Source of the DNA: Spirosoma fluviale
GTDB taxonomy: Bacteria; Bacteroidota; Bacteroidia; Cytophagales; Spirosomataceae
NCBI GenBank assembly: GCA_945901025.1
Contig: CAMDJW010000009.1
Coordinates: 49,363-113,362, forward strand
Direction: 5' to 3'
Length of the DNA: 64,000 bases
The notes under the pieces are model-generated. The model searched no databases. It worked only from the letters and a program-made list of their open reading frames with translations, and was not told the origin of the DNA. A program made the position numbers and the translations under genes. How positions within the stretch are numbered: position 1 is the stretch's first letter; every line of letters begins with the position of its first letter. Of the stretch, positions 36,825 to 45,905 are shown piece by piece.

Positions 36825-38045
36825 TTATTTACTTAAAATCGAATGACCCATCTTATCTCGTTTGGTTTCTAAGTACTTTTCATTGTGCCTGTTGGGCGCA
36901 ATCTCAATTGGAATCGAATCAACTATTTCGAGGCCATAGCCTAAAAGGCCGGCCCGTTTTTTAGGATTATTCGAAATCAACCTAATTTTATGAGCACCCA
37001 AATCACGTAATATTTGAGCCCCTACTCCATAATCACGCTCGTCCATGGAAAACCCTAACTCTAAATTTGCCTCAACCGTATCGCGACCTAGCTCTTGCAA
37101 TTTATAAGCCTTTAACTTATTCAACAATCCAATGCCACGACCCTCTTGAAACATATATAAAATCACTCCTTTACCTTCTTTTTCGACCATTTCCATCGCT
37201 GCGTGCAACTGAGCACCGCAATCACAACGACAACTACCAAAAATATCTCCGGTCACACAAGAACTATGCACACGCACCATAACAGGCTCGTTTATATCCC
37301 ATTCCCCCTTGACTAAAGCTAAATGAGTATCTCCCGTATTTTTTTGTTTGAAGGCAATCAATTCAAATTGACCCCATTCAGTTGGCATATTCACACCAAT
37401 CTCCCGAGTGATCAATGATTCGGTATTTAACCTATATTCAATTAAATCTTTGATGGTAACTAATTTGAGGTCAAATTTATCCGCTATCTTTCGAAGATCA
37501 GGCAAACGAGCCATACTTCCATCTTCATTCAACACTTCAATCAAAACTCCTGAAGGTTGAAATCCAGCTAACTTAGCAAAATCCATCGAAGCCTCCGTAT
37601 GACCAGTCCGCCTTAACACTCCTTCAGATTTACTCTTTAAAGGAAATATATGACCAGGTCGGCCCAAATCAGTTGGCTTAGTATTGTAATCCACTAATGC
37701 TTTTATGGTTTTTGACCGATCACCTGCAGAAATTCCCGTGGTGCATCCATTGCCTAATAAATCAACAGAAACGGTAAATGGAGTTTCATGCGAAGTCGTA
37801 TTTTGATCAACCATCATCTCCAATCCCAATGCTAAACAACGCTCCTCAGTTAAAGAAACGCACATGAGACCCCTAGCCTCTTTAATCATAAAATTGACTA
37901 ACTCGGGCGTTATTGCCTCTGAAGCACATATCATGTCGCCCTCATTCTCACGATCTTCATCATCGGCAACAATAATAATCTTACCCAATTTAATATCCTG
38001 AATGGCGTCTTCAATACGGTCCAATCGAATAGGTAATTCCTTCAT
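36825..38045 (-). CDS. ribBA: Bifunctional 3,4-dihydroxy-2-butanone-4-phosphate synthase / GTP cyclohydrolase II
   Basis: 406 aa fusion feeding both branches of riboflavin synthesis. N-terminal RibB domain: [17 protein letters not shown] (about 27-43), [11 protein letters not shown] and RPGHIFPL. C-terminal RibA domain (from about 210): zinc Cys residues in [33 protein letters not shown], and [13 protein letters not shown]. Both active sites look intact. The upstream gap of 79 bp carries a TACCTTTG -7 match. Confidence 0.96.
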   Translation of the reverse strand: MKELPIRLDRIEDAIQDIKLGKIIIVADDEDRENEGDMICASEAITPELVNFMIKEARGLMCVSLTEERCLALGLEMMVDQNTTSHETPFTVSVDLLGNGCTTGISAGDRSKTIKALVDYNTKPTDLGRPGHIFPLKSKSEGVLRRTGHTEASMDFAKLAGFQPSGVLIEVLNEDGSMARLPDLRKIADKFDLKLVTIKDLIEYRLNTESLITREIGVNMPTEWGQFELIAFKQKNTGDTHLALVKGEWDINEPVMVRVHSSCVTGDIFGSCRCDCGAQLHAAMEMVEKEGKGVILYMFQEGRGIGLLNKLKAYKLQELGRDTVEANLELGFSMDERDYGVGAQILRDLGAHKIRLISNNPKKRAGLLGYGLEIVDSIPIEIAPNRHNEKYLETKRDKMGHSILSK

Positions 38046-38072
38046 ATATCAATCAATAATTTAACGAAAACA

Positions 38073-38080
38073 CAAAGGTA
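38073..38080 (-). promoter_or_regulatory. Putative -7 element for ribBA
   Basis: Minus-strand TACCTTTG, an exact TAnnTTTG, about 28 nt before the ribBA start codon. No TTG at the expected -33. Confidence 0.4.
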
Positions 38081-38124
38081 CGCAGATTTAGTTCCTATTT
38101 TACCTAAATTGCAACATAAATAAC

Positions 38125-38841
38125 ATGAAATTTATGTCGATTGAAGTCCTCCATCTAAGTAAATCTTTTGGTCAATCTGTGGCCATCAGTGACCTAAGTT
38201 TTGACTTAAAAATGGGCCAAATAACGGGGTTTTTAGGTCCTAATGGAGCGGGGAAATCAACAACATTAAAGATACTGATGGGGCTAGAAATTCCAAGTAG
38301 CGGGGAGGCCAAGATTTTGGGAATGGATGTTCAAAAACAAGAGGTGAAAATCAAAAAGCAAATTGGGTATTTGGCAGAAAACAATCCATTATATCCCGAA
38401 ATGTATATTAAAGAGTTTTTAACTTTTATCGGAAAAATTCATGGCATAAGTTCGACTGAATTAAATAGAAGAATTACAGAAGTCATTGAGTTAGTAGGTC
38501 TAGAAAGAGAACAAAAAAAGAAAATAAAAGAAATTTCGAAAGGGTACCAACAACGCGTTGGCATCGCCCAAGCGATCCTGCATGATCCCAAAATTTTAAT
38601 TCTAGACGAACCTACCAGTGGCTTAGATCCGAATCAAATGGATGAGATTAGGTCATTAATTGTCACATTAAAAAAAGATAAGACAATCTTATTTTCAAGT
38701 CATTTGCTAGGGGAAGTCAATGCAATCTGTGATCATGTTCTATTAATTGACAAAGGGCAATTGAAAGCTAATTGCAACATAGAAGAAGCAAAAAATTACC
38801 CTGGAGGGCTTGAAGCTTTCTTTAAGGATAAAACTAATTAA
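38125..38841 (+). CDS. ABC transporter ATP-binding protein, GldA-like
   Basis: 238 aa. The sequence MSIEVLHLSKSFGQSVAISDLSF and FLGPNGAGKSTTLKILMG, then IGYLAENNPLYPEMYIKEFL, matches the Bacteroidota GldA pattern. The signature KEISKGYQQRVGIAQAI, Walker B ILILDEPTSGLDPNQ and H-loop ILFSSHLLGEV are all present. GldA homologues run about 300 aa; this one ends soon after the H-loop region, so a shorter or unrelated family member is possible. No gldF/gldG permease follows. The alternative start at 38134 (M4) fits homologues better. Its 3' end overlaps the convergent hydrolase gene by 8 bp. Confidence 0.75.
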   Translation: MKFMSIEVLHLSKSFGQSVAISDLSFDLKMGQITGFLGPNGAGKSTTLKILMGLEIPSSGEAKILGMDVQKQEVKIKKQIGYLAENNPLYPEMYIKEFLTFIGKIHGISSTELNRRITEVIELVGLEREQKKKIKEISKGYQQRVGIAQAILHDPKILILDEPTSGLDPNQMDEIRSLIVTLKKDKTILFSSHLLGEVNAICDHVLLIDKGQLKANCNIEEAKNYPGGLEAFFKDKTN

Positions 38842-39622
38842 TTAGTTCAAAATGATCCGCATCCAAATCAGTAGGGAATTTTGCTCGAAATTCAAGCAAA
38901 TCAGATTTTGAAATGGAATAGGTTTGTATCGAATCTTCATTGGACAAATTCAACAAATCATTCCCTAAATATGAAATAAGAGCCGAATCACCTTGGTATT
39001 GAATTTCATTGCCATCTTGGCCGATTCGATTCACCCCAACCACATACGATACGTTTTCAATGGCACGGGCCCGTAACAATGTATTCCAATCATGTGAACG
39101 AACGGCAGGCCAATTGGCCACATAAATAGCTAAATCATATGCCAAGTCGACATTTCTTGACCACACGGGAAATCGTAAATCGTAACAAATAAAAGCCGCG
39201 ATGTTCCAATTTTTGTAGGAAATAATTCGCCTTTCATTTCCTGCTGTATAAAACTGATCCTCTCCCCCCATCCTGAAAAGATGTTTTTTATCATAGCTAA
39301 ATTTTTCACCATCCGGTGTGATCGCCAAAAATCGGTTAAAAAATTGATTGTTTTCTTTGCATTTAATACTCCCCACGACTAAAGCATTGAGCCGATTAGC
39401 CATTAATTTGAGCCATTTGATCACTGGACCATGGCCTATTTCAGCCCCCTGATCATTCATGCTAAATCCAGTGCTGAACATTTCAGGCAGAACAACCACA
39501 TCCGTTTGATTAATCAAATATTGAAGCTTTTCCTCTAATAGGGCACAATTTGCCAGAGGATCTTCCCAAGCGATTTCGAATTGAACTAAACTTACCCTCA
39601 AAGGATTACTGGGGCCGGACAT
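38834..39622 (-). CDS. Nitrilase-superfamily omega-amidase-like hydrolase
   Basis: 262 aa. The Glu-Lys-Cys triad is visible: VVLPEMFSTGFSM (Glu, about 43), FSYDKKHLFRMGGE (Lys, about 112) and AAFICYDLRFPVW (Cys, about 145). The motif spacing and LRFPVWSRN match the YafV/omega-amidase branch, which hydrolyses alpha-ketoglutaramate, a repair/salvage step after glutamine transamination. Substrate assignment is inference. Eleven bp separate it from the DUF4270 gene upstream. Confidence 0.85.
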   Translation of the reverse strand: MSGPSNPLRVSLVQFEIAWEDPLANCALLEEKLQYLINQTDVVVLPEMFSTGFSMNDQGAEIGHGPVIKWLKLMANRLNALVVGSIKCKENNQFFNRFLAITPDGEKFSYDKKHLFRMGGEDQFYTAGNERRIISYKNWNIAAFICYDLRFPVWSRNVDLAYDLAIYVANWPAVRSHDWNTLLRARAIENVSYVVGVNRIGQDGNEIQYQGDSALISYLGNDLLNLSNEDSIQTYSISKSDLLEFRAKFPTDLDADHFELIN

Positions 39623-39633
39623 CTACTGATCGA

Positions 39634-41010
39634 TTATTTTGCTTTGGCAATATAGGAATAATAAATTTTCAATTTAGCCTTCAACGCATTAAGGGGAATA
39701 AATCGTACACTCTCACTCGATATTTTAGCATTTCCTGCTGCATCCGCTGAAATTGCAGGAGTCAATAAAAATCCTAAATTAGCTTTATTCCCAGTCAATA
39801 ATGCTTGCATGATCGTTGTGACATTAAACGAATAAGTATTGGTACTAGAATTATAGCTTGCTGTTTGAACTCCTGAAGCACCCTCGGCCACAAAATATTT
39901 AAGTCCATAGGTATTTCTTAAAGGTCTATTAGAACCATCCGATTCGATTAAAGATAGTTGGCCTATCGTCTGTGCTAAATCCAAATTATCCGCTCCTTGG
40001 AAAACTAATTCTGCCTTATTTACAGCAATGTTATTATTGCCTTTCAATTTAGTCAAATAAGGTAAATCGATTTTAGTTACGATACCGGTTCCCGATTGAA
40101 CATAAGTAGTATTGTTCGTTTTGAGTGAAGATATTTTATCACCAGACTTAACCAAATTGGCCAACAGTCCTACTTTTTGGGACTTAATCTGGTTGAAACG
40201 CGCATTGAATTCAGCCGTGTAGGTATTCGACAAACTGAAATAATAGTTTAAAAAATACTTTAAGGTATCACCTGGGTTATGCCAATGCAATGTCATTTTG
40301 GAATATGCAGGTGAGAAATTCATGATAGCCGCTTTCTTAGTTTCAGTCGTCTGTATATAAAAACCTTTAAAGAAATCTCTAAATGAAGATCCTCCGCCAG
40401 AAATAGCCTTATCCTTATACTTCGAAATTAATTCTTTGCCTAAAGCCAATCCCATATGGAATTTTAATGTATCATATTTAACCGAATCACCATTAACTGA
40501 TTTGGCAAATAGTGGCTTAGGAGTAAACGTATGAGTCTTTAAAACCTCAGGGAAATAAGGAACGGTAGAATTGGTAAAATAACTAGAACTTCTACTTAAA
40601 CTATCCTTCAACCGATAAACCTTTATGGTCTGTGGCTGAGTTAAATCGCCTTGGAAATTGGTATACACCAATGACATTTTCAATGAATCCAAAATAGAAT
40701 TTTCTTTCGCATTCAAGGTATCCGCATTGGCTATTTGTGTAAAGACATCAGACGTTACATACCCAAGTTCAGGATGAAAATATGAACCTAATAAAAATGA
40801 ATTATTAGCCCCAGTATAAATGGAATCAATCAAAACCGTAGATGAATTAACGGTTAACGTATCCGTATAATTTAATCCCACCTCTACACTAAAAAGATCA
40901 GAACCTATTTCTTTAGGATCATCACAAGAAGAAAGGAAAAGGGAAATAATTACCAACCAATTAAGCGCCGGCCATCTCAATGTAAGCTTTTTCGAAGAAA
41001 TCGAGGTCAT
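39634..41010 (-). CDS. DUF4270-family lipoprotein
   Basis: 458 aa from the ATG at 41010. The open frame to 41082 adds no useful sequence and sits deeper in the upstream gene. The N-terminus ALNWLVIISLFLSSCDDPKEIGSDL has a lipobox LSSC about 30 residues from the start. The body is all-beta with GSYFHPELGYVTSDVFTQI near the start, as in the Bacteroidota DUF4270 family. The last strand KLKIYYSYIAKAK is polar. Function unknown; in this phylum it is often next to the single-domain glycogen synthase-like gene, as here (50-bp overlap). Confidence 0.82.
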   Translation of the reverse strand: MTSISSKKLTLRWPALNWLVIISLFLSSCDDPKEIGSDLFSVEVGLNYTDTLTVNSSTVLIDSIYTGANNSFLLGSYFHPELGYVTSDVFTQIANADTLNAKENSILDSLKMSLVYTNFQGDLTQPQTIKVYRLKDSLSRSSSYFTNSTVPYFPEVLKTHTFTPKPLFAKSVNGDSVKYDTLKFHMGLALGKELISKYKDKAISGGGSSFRDFFKGFYIQTTETKKAAIMNFSPAYSKMTLHWHNPGDTLKYFLNYYFSLSNTYTAEFNARFNQIKSQKVGLLANLVKSGDKISSLKTNNTTYVQSGTGIVTKIDLPYLTKLKGNNNIAVNKAELVFQGADNLDLAQTIGQLSLIESDGSNRPLRNTYGLKYFVAEGASGVQTASYNSSTNTYSFNVTTIMQALLTGNKANLGFLLTPAISADAAGNAKISSESVRFIPLNALKAKLKIYYSYIAKAK

Positions 41011-41770
41011 TTTCGGCAATATTTTGGTGGGTTTTTTCTTTATATTCATCAATAATTGATTGAATGCGGGTGTTATCCACATTTTCTAAGGATACTACTC
41101 TATCGGCAAATTCTGCACCTATTTTAATAAATGCATGATAATCAGAAGTAGCTAAGCTACCCAAATGCGCTTCATCTAAATCACCAATTTTTACTTTTTC
41201 CAACAAATCATCATTTGAGAACGTAAAATCAAAGACAGAATTGTGTGGAGAAAAAATAGTTTTTGAATCCTTGTAAATAGGGTGATTGCGATAATGCGTT
41301 GAAATGTACAGAGGCACTAAACTCGACATCCAATCATTGCAATGAATGACATCCGGTGCCCAGCCTAATTTAATAACGGTCTCTAAAGCTCCTTTACAGA
41401 AAAATATAGCCCTTTCATGATTATCAGGGTAAAAAGCTCCCTCTTTATCATTTAAGATATATTTTCTTTGATAATAATCTTCATTATCAATAAAATAAAC
41501 CTGCAATTTAGCCGCAGGAATACTAGCTACTTTAATGGTTAACGGTTTTTCCTCATCTCCCATCGGAATCGTAATTCCTGAAAGTCGGACCACCTCATGT
41601 AATCGATTTTTCCGTTCGTTGATAGAACCAAATCTTGGAACCAATATTCTGATTTCCATACCTCTCTCCTGCATGGCAGTAGGAAGATTGCGGACAAAAC
41701 TGGCAATTTGTGATGTGTTTAGAAAGGGATCAACCTCGCTCGAAACGTAAAGAATACGTAATTTGGCCAT
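40961..41770 (-). CDS. Single-domain glycogen/starch-synthase-like protein (GT5 N-terminal domain)
   Basis: 269 aa. It begins MAKLRILYVSSEVDPFLNTSQIASFVRNLP, the ADP-Glc-synthase-like fold start, with GWAPDVIHCNDWMSSLVPLYI (about 130-150) and KTIFSPHNSVFDF, the N-terminal GT-B half of GlgA. The normal C-terminal Rossmann half (~220 aa, with the nucleotide-sugar site) is absent, since the gene ends after ENDLDFFEKAYIEMAG. This is a compact form common in Bacteroidota, with the DUF4270 gene downstream. Activity as a glycogen synthase cannot be assumed. Confidence 0.8.
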   Translation of the reverse strand: MAKLRILYVSSEVDPFLNTSQIASFVRNLPTAMQERGMEIRILVPRFGSINERKNRLHEVVRLSGITIPMGDEEKPLTIKVASIPAAKLQVYFIDNEDYYQRKYILNDKEGAFYPDNHERAIFFCKGALETVIKLGWAPDVIHCNDWMSSLVPLYISTHYRNHPIYKDSKTIFSPHNSVFDFTFSNDDLLEKVKIGDLDEAHLGSLATSDYHAFIKIGAEFADRVVSLENVDNTRIQSIIDEYKEKTHQNIAENDLDFFEKAYIEMAGA

Positions 41771-41813
41771 TCTAAAATTATTTATGGGGAAAAATTATCC
41801 CAAAAAAACAATG

Positions 41814-41843
41814 CAAAAGTACAAAAAATTTATCGCATTTCCA
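41814..41843 (-). promoter_or_regulatory. Putative promoter for the glycogen-synthase-like gene
   Basis: Minus-strand TACTTTTG (41814-41821), an exact TAnnTTTG, with TGG (one off TTG) 19 bp upstream. About 43 nt before the start codon. Confidence 0.45.
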
Positions 41844-41903
41844 CACCATTATTCCTCTAAAGGTCTTTATTTTGCTAATTGATTTATTTTCTAACCCCAT
41901 TTC

Positions 41904-42902
41904 ATGCTAAAATCCATCATAAAGTATCTTTTCTCTACCGCTTTAGCCCTAGGCTTGTTGTATTGGGCATTCTCAACAAGCAACATACAATGGCAAGATA
42001 TATTTGATACGTTTGCGGTTGCCAACTACCAATGGATTCTGCTTTCCATCTTAATTTCTATTTTTTCACATATTTTACGTGCTTGGCGCTGGGAAGCTTT
42101 GCTCGGCGCAATGAATTTTTACCCAGGTACACTGAGAACATTTTCAGCGGTCATGATTGGGTATTTTGCCAATTTTATTGTTCCAAGAATGGGGGAAGTA
42201 TCCAGGTGCGGGTCACTTACAAAAACGGCTAGTATTCCATTCACCCAATCATTTGGAACAGTCATTACAGAAAGAATTGTCGATTTAATCGGTTTGCTAT
42301 TCATTGTCATCATGGCATTTTTCATTGCTTGGGAGCCTATGCAACAATATTTATTCCCAAATGCAAGTATACCGCCAACCTATTTGATTGTGTCAACGGT
42401 ATTGATTTTAGGCGCTTTAATTTTTTTACTATTTTTATTTAAAAACAAAATTGAAAAACGTTGGGTATCCTTTACCTCAAATAATAAATTGGGTAAAATT
42501 TTAGCTGGCTGGATCGTCGGAATTTTAAGCATCAAAGACGTCAAAAACCCTCAAAAATTTGTTTTAAACTCCGTTCTAATTTGGGTATGTTATTATTTAA
42601 ACGCCTATGTTCTCTTATTGGCATTTCCAGTAAGTCAATCCCTCAGCCTTTCTGCCGGATTAATGGTGTTAGTGATGGGGACATTCGGCATGGCGACTCC
42701 GACTCAAGGGGGAATTGGTGCCTACCATAAATTGGTTTCCGCAGCCTTGGTGTTTTATTTTATCCCTGTGAAGGACGCGACCGTTTTAGCTACCTTTTTT
42801 CATGGAACCCAAATGGTTACCATTTTGTTATTAGGCGGATTAAGTTTTATCTTAACCTTATTTTTAAAACAGATCGATGCAAAACCCATTGACTCAAAGT
42901 AA
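41904..42902 (+). CDS. Flippase-like integral membrane protein (LPG synthase TM / UPF0104)
   Basis: 332 aa, about eight transmembrane helices. It carries HILRAWRWEALL, NFIVPRMGEVSRCG and MATPTQGGIGAYHKLVSAAL, all hallmarks of the AglD/MprF flippase (lysylphosphatidylglycerol synthetase TM) family. Function probably lipid or glycolipid translocation. Its 3' end overlaps rfaE2 by 26 bp, so they are co-transcribed. Confidence 0.86.
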   Translation: MLKSIIKYLFSTALALGLLYWAFSTSNIQWQDIFDTFAVANYQWILLSILISIFSHILRAWRWEALLGAMNFYPGTLRTFSAVMIGYFANFIVPRMGEVSRCGSLTKTASIPFTQSFGTVITERIVDLIGLLFIVIMAFFIAWEPMQQYLFPNASIPPTYLIVSTVLILGALIFLLFLFKNKIEKRWVSFTSNNKLGKILAGWIVGILSIKDVKNPQKFVLNSVLIWVCYYLNAYVLLLAFPVSQSLSLSAGLMVLVMGTFGMATPTQGGIGAYHKLVSAALVFYFIPVKDATVLATFFHGTQMVTILLLGGLSFILTLFLKQIDAKPIDSK

Positions 42903-43365
42903 AATCGTAGATCTTAATACGGCCATAGACCAAAGAATTCAATGGAAGTTGGACAAAAATGAACGCGTTGTTTTCACGAATGGATGTTTTGATATTTTGC
43001 ATTTAGGTCATGTCGACTACCTTGAAAAATCAAGCCTTAGCGGTACGAAACTAATTGTTGGAGTCAACTCCGACCGCTCAGTCAAAGAATTAAAAGGCCC
43101 TGAAAGACCTGTGAATTCTGAATATGCCCGGGCAAGATTAATCGCAGCTTTGGGTTTTGTTTCTATGGTCATTATCTTTGACGAAGATACACCTTTGGAT
43201 CTGATAAAAACCTTGAAACCTGATGTGTTAATGAAGGGAAATGACTACAATTTAGAAACCATTGTGGGAGCCAAAGAAGTGTTGGAATACGGCGGTGAAG
43301 TACTCACCATACCCCTTGTTCCCGATTATTCAACGACTGGAATTATTCAAAAACTAAAAAACTAA
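42877..43365 (+). CDS. rfaE2: D-glycero-beta-D-manno-heptose 1-phosphate adenylyltransferase
   Basis: 162 aa nucleotidyltransferase making ADP-heptose for LPS inner core. VVFTNGCFDILHLGHVDYLEKS holds the HxGH motif (HLGH). GVNSDRSVKELKGPERPVN, LKPDVLMKGNDYNLETIVGAKE and the terminal TTGIIQKLKN are typical. Usually fused to RfaE1 in Gammaproteobacteria; here a separate gene. The 26-bp overlap with the flippase gene indicates coupling. Confidence 0.9.
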   Translation: MQNPLTQSKIVDLNTAIDQRIQWKLDKNERVVFTNGCFDILHLGHVDYLEKSSLSGTKLIVGVNSDRSVKELKGPERPVNSEYARARLIAALGFVSMVIIFDEDTPLDLIKTLKPDVLMKGNDYNLETIVGAKEVLEYGGEVLTIPLVPDYSTTGIIQKLKN

Positions 43366-43369
43366 AATT

Positions 43370-44050
43370 ATGTATATTATCGCTATTTTATTTGGAGTCG
43401 CCGGAATGTTAATCTCTTGGAGATTGAAATCAAAATTTCAAAAGTATGCTCAAGAGCCTTTGCAAAGTAATTTTTCTGGTCAGGAAATTGCCGAAAAAAT
43501 GCTCGCTGACCATGGCATTACGGATGTTCGAGTGATATCTGTCGAGGGCCAATTAACGGACCATTATAATCCTGCGGACAAAACAGTGAACTTGTCTAAC
43601 GATGTTTTTCACGGTCGAAATGCCGCTGCCGCCGCAGTATCAGCGCACGAATGTGGCCACGCAGTCCAACATGCGCGAGCGTATTCTTTTTTAGAATTCA
43701 GAAGTGCCATGGTTCCCATGTTAAATGTAGCGAATGGATTTATGCCCATCTTATTGATGATCGGCATGTTTGTACTTTATTCAACTGGAAGTGTAATGCT
43801 ATTGACCATTGGCGTTGCACTTTTCGCTCTTGCCACACTCTTTAGCTTTGTGACTTTACCTGTTGAATTTGATGCATCAAATCGCGCTTTGGCTTGGATT
43901 AAAGAAAAAGGAATTGTTACGCCGACGGAATATGAAATGTCAAAAGATGCGCTTTGGTGGGCAGCTATGACGTATGTAGTCGCTGCACTGGGCATGTTGG
44001 CCCAATTGCTTTACTACTTAAACTTATTAGGTGGTCGTAGAAATGATTAA
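43370..44050 (+). CDS. Zinc metallopeptidase (YugP-like)
   Basis: 226 aa. Membrane helices near residues 3-20, 120-150 and 200-220. HECGHAVQH (about 89-97) gives the zincin HExxH-type core (HECGH), flanked by RNAAAAAVSAHE and EFRSAMVPMLNV, as in the YugP/DUF2227-type neutral zinc peptidases. EMSKDALWWAAMTYVVAALG follows. Function uncharacterised. Four bp behind rfaE2. Confidence 0.87.
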   Translation: MYIIAILFGVAGMLISWRLKSKFQKYAQEPLQSNFSGQEIAEKMLADHGITDVRVISVEGQLTDHYNPADKTVNLSNDVFHGRNAAAAAVSAHECGHAVQHARAYSFLEFRSAMVPMLNVANGFMPILLMIGMFVLYSTGSVMLLTIGVALFALATLFSFVTLPVEFDASNRALAWIKEKGIVTPTEYEMSKDALWWAAMTYVVAALGMLAQLLYYLNLLGGRRND

Positions 44051-44069
44051 TTTCAATGCATATTAATAT

Positions 44070-44106
44070 AAAAAAAATGCCTCAAAATTCTTGAGGCATT
44101 TTTTTT
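44070..44106. terminator. Bidirectional intrinsic terminator
   Basis: A stem of more than 14 bp (AAAAAATGCCTCAA / TTGAGGCATTTTTT) around a 5-nt loop at 44086-44090. It ends within the 3' end of the APC permease on the minus strand and terminates the flippase-rfaE2-peptidase operon (+). Confidence 0.9.
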
Positions 44107-45817
44107 ATACATTCAATTTACTTTTCCGATAACTATATCCAAAGTAAATCAATAAACCGGCTAAGCACCAATACAAAAAGCGCTCCCAATTCAAAGCCCC
44201 CATTTGAGTCATTAAATACAAATTGACCAAAAGGCCCAATACAGGAATTATTGAAAGATTATGAGTCACACTGAAAAACGCCATAACAACCCAAATCAAG
44301 AAAAAACAGGTCATAATCACATGGTCTGCCTTTTCCGCTCCACTCCAAATACCCGCAAACCAATCTTGCCATGCGCCTAAAGTCGGCAAAGAAAAATACA
44401 AAGCAAGGACTAAGGAAAGCCCCACATAATATTTAGCGTTTATGTAAGGGATTTTAAATTTTGATTTTTTCTGATTTTCAGGATCTAAGTCTAATATCAA
44501 AACCCCTCCACATACCAGTACAAAAGCAAATAAAGTTCCTATACTGCTCAAATTTATCACTTCTTCTAAATTGGCAAACAAGGCAGGAATACCTACTAAA
44601 AATCCTGTCATGATCGTTGAAAATGATGGAGTCCTATATTTCGGATGAATGCGAGAAAATGCTTTGGGCAACAAACCATCACGTGACATCGTCATCCAAA
44701 TACGAGGCTGACCCATTTGATAAACCAAAAGCGCACTCGTTAAAGCGATTACAGCACTCGCTGCCACAACCCCAGCTACGCCGGGTAAATTAACCTTCAT
44801 AAACATAAAGGCCAACGGATCCTCTATTCCAGCTAAATCGCCTGAAGGTACAATACCAGTAAGTACCAGCGTAACCATCACATATAAAACTGTGCAGATG
44901 AGTAACGCCCACATCATTGCCTTGGGAATATCTCTTTGGGGATTTTTACATTCCTCCGCGGTCGTAGAGATAGAATCAAAGCCAATATAAGCAAAGCAAA
45001 CAGCCGCTACGCTCTTTAATACTCCACTAATACCGTTGGGTGCGAATGGTGTCCAATTTTCTACTTGGACATAAAATGCCCCCACGCCTACCACGATAGC
45101 AATGACAGCTAATTTAAGTAGCACCAAAATATTATTCATGTTTTTGGTTTCCTTGATGCCAATATATACTAAATAGGTAATCGCAGCTGTAATGAGCAAA
45201 GCGGGAATATTAGCGACAAAATGCCAGCCGAAAAGAACGGGGGCCGAATTAAACGCCACAAATCCTTCGCGTACATTGACAGACATTTGCTCTAATTTCT
45301 GCCCCGCTTCTATCGCTTCCAGAGCAGCTACGTGGGCCCGCTGGGCCGACAAATAATCCATGGTTAAATATTCGGGTACATGAAAACCTAAGCCCTCCAA
45401 TAAATCAACAAAATATTTAGACCACGAAATAGCAACCGCAACATTGGATATCGCATATTCAAGCAATAAATTCCAACCCAAAATCCAGGCAACCATTTCT
45501 CCTAAACTCGTATAAGCATACGTATAGGCACTGCCCGAAATAGGAACTGTCGCTGCGAACCGAGCATAACAAAATGCGGTAAACATACAGGCCAAAGCCG
45601 TAAAAACAAACAATAATGAAACAGCTGGCCCTCCATTGGCTGAAGCCTGCCCAATGGCTGAAAATATACTTGCGCCTATAATAGCCGCAACACCCATAAA
45701 GGTTAAATCTCGAACACCCAAATTACGAATCATGGAATGACCCGCTAATTTTTCTACCTCTAACTGATCTGAAATGATTTTATCAATGGTTTTTTTTCGA
45801 AAAAGAGAAGCCCACAT
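44105..45817 (-). CDS. APC-family amino acid permease
   Basis: 570 aa, twelve or more hydrophobic segments. FMGVAAIIGASIFSAIGQASANGGPAVSL is the APC helix 1 GxG start and 'GSAYTYAYTSLGEMVAWILGWNLLLEYAISN' follows. Helix 6 region (FAYIGFDSISTTAEECKNPQRDIPKAM) matches cationic amino acid transporter (CAT)-type APC members. The extra loop between helices 3 and 5 (~50 residues) is hydrophilic. Substrate not determined. Starts divergently from the GT2 gene. Confidence 0.86.
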   Translation of the reverse strand: MWASLFRKKTIDKIISDQLEVEKLAGHSMIRNLGVRDLTFMGVAAIIGASIFSAIGQASANGGPAVSLLFVFTALACMFTAFCYARFAATVPISGSAYTYAYTSLGEMVAWILGWNLLLEYAISNVAVAISWSKYFVDLLEGLGFHVPEYLTMDYLSAQRAHVAALEAIEAGQKLEQMSVNVREGFVAFNSAPVLFGWHFVANIPALLITAAITYLVYIGIKETKNMNNILVLLKLAVIAIVVGVGAFYVQVENWTPFAPNGISGVLKSVAAVCFAYIGFDSISTTAEECKNPQRDIPKAMMWALLICTVLYVMVTLVLTGIVPSGDLAGIEDPLAFMFMKVNLPGVAGVVAASAVIALTSALLVYQMGQPRIWMTMSRDGLLPKAFSRIHPKYRTPSFSTIMTGFLVGIPALFANLEEVINLSSIGTLFAFVLVCGGVLILDLDPENQKKSKFKIPYINAKYYVGLSLVLALYFSLPTLGAWQDWFAGIWSGAEKADHVIMTCFFLIWVVMAFFSVTHNLSIIPVLGLLVNLYLMTQMGALNWERFLYWCLAGLLIYFGYSYRKSKLNV

Positions 45818-45846
45818 AGTTGGTTTGTTGGATGTATTTACGCCAA

Positions 45847-45854
45847 CAAAAATA
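45847..45854 (-). promoter_or_regulatory. Putative -7 element for the APC permease
   Basis: Minus-strand TATTTTTG, exact TAnnTTTG, about 30 nt before the start codon at 45817. No clear -33 TTG. Confidence 0.4.
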
Positions 45855-45893
45855 CATCTTTCTACAAGAAATTCTAATTATGTCGATTTGTCT

Positions 45894-45901
45894 TACCTTT
45901 G
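45894..45901 (+). promoter_or_regulatory. Putative -7 element for the GT2 gene (leaderless start)
   Basis: TACCTTTG, exact TAnnTTTG, ends 4 bp before the ATG at 45906, so the transcript would be leaderless or nearly so. The -33 triplet 19 bp upstream is TTC (45872-45874 area reads TTC). Confidence 0.42.
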
Positions 45902-45905
45902 TATC

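Noticed and set aside
38046..38124. Possible FMN riboswitch upstream of ribBA
   Set aside because: The 79-bp leader region is too short and shows none of the conserved RFN elements; only a promoter is visible.
41011..41082. Extension of the DUF4270 gene
   Set aside because: Lies inside the coding sequence of the glycogen-synthase-like gene, adds no homology and moves the lipoprotein signal away from the N-terminus.
45774..45905. 44-codon extension of the GT2 gene
   Set aside because: It runs over the divergent promoter region and part of the APC gene and shows no GT2 homology.
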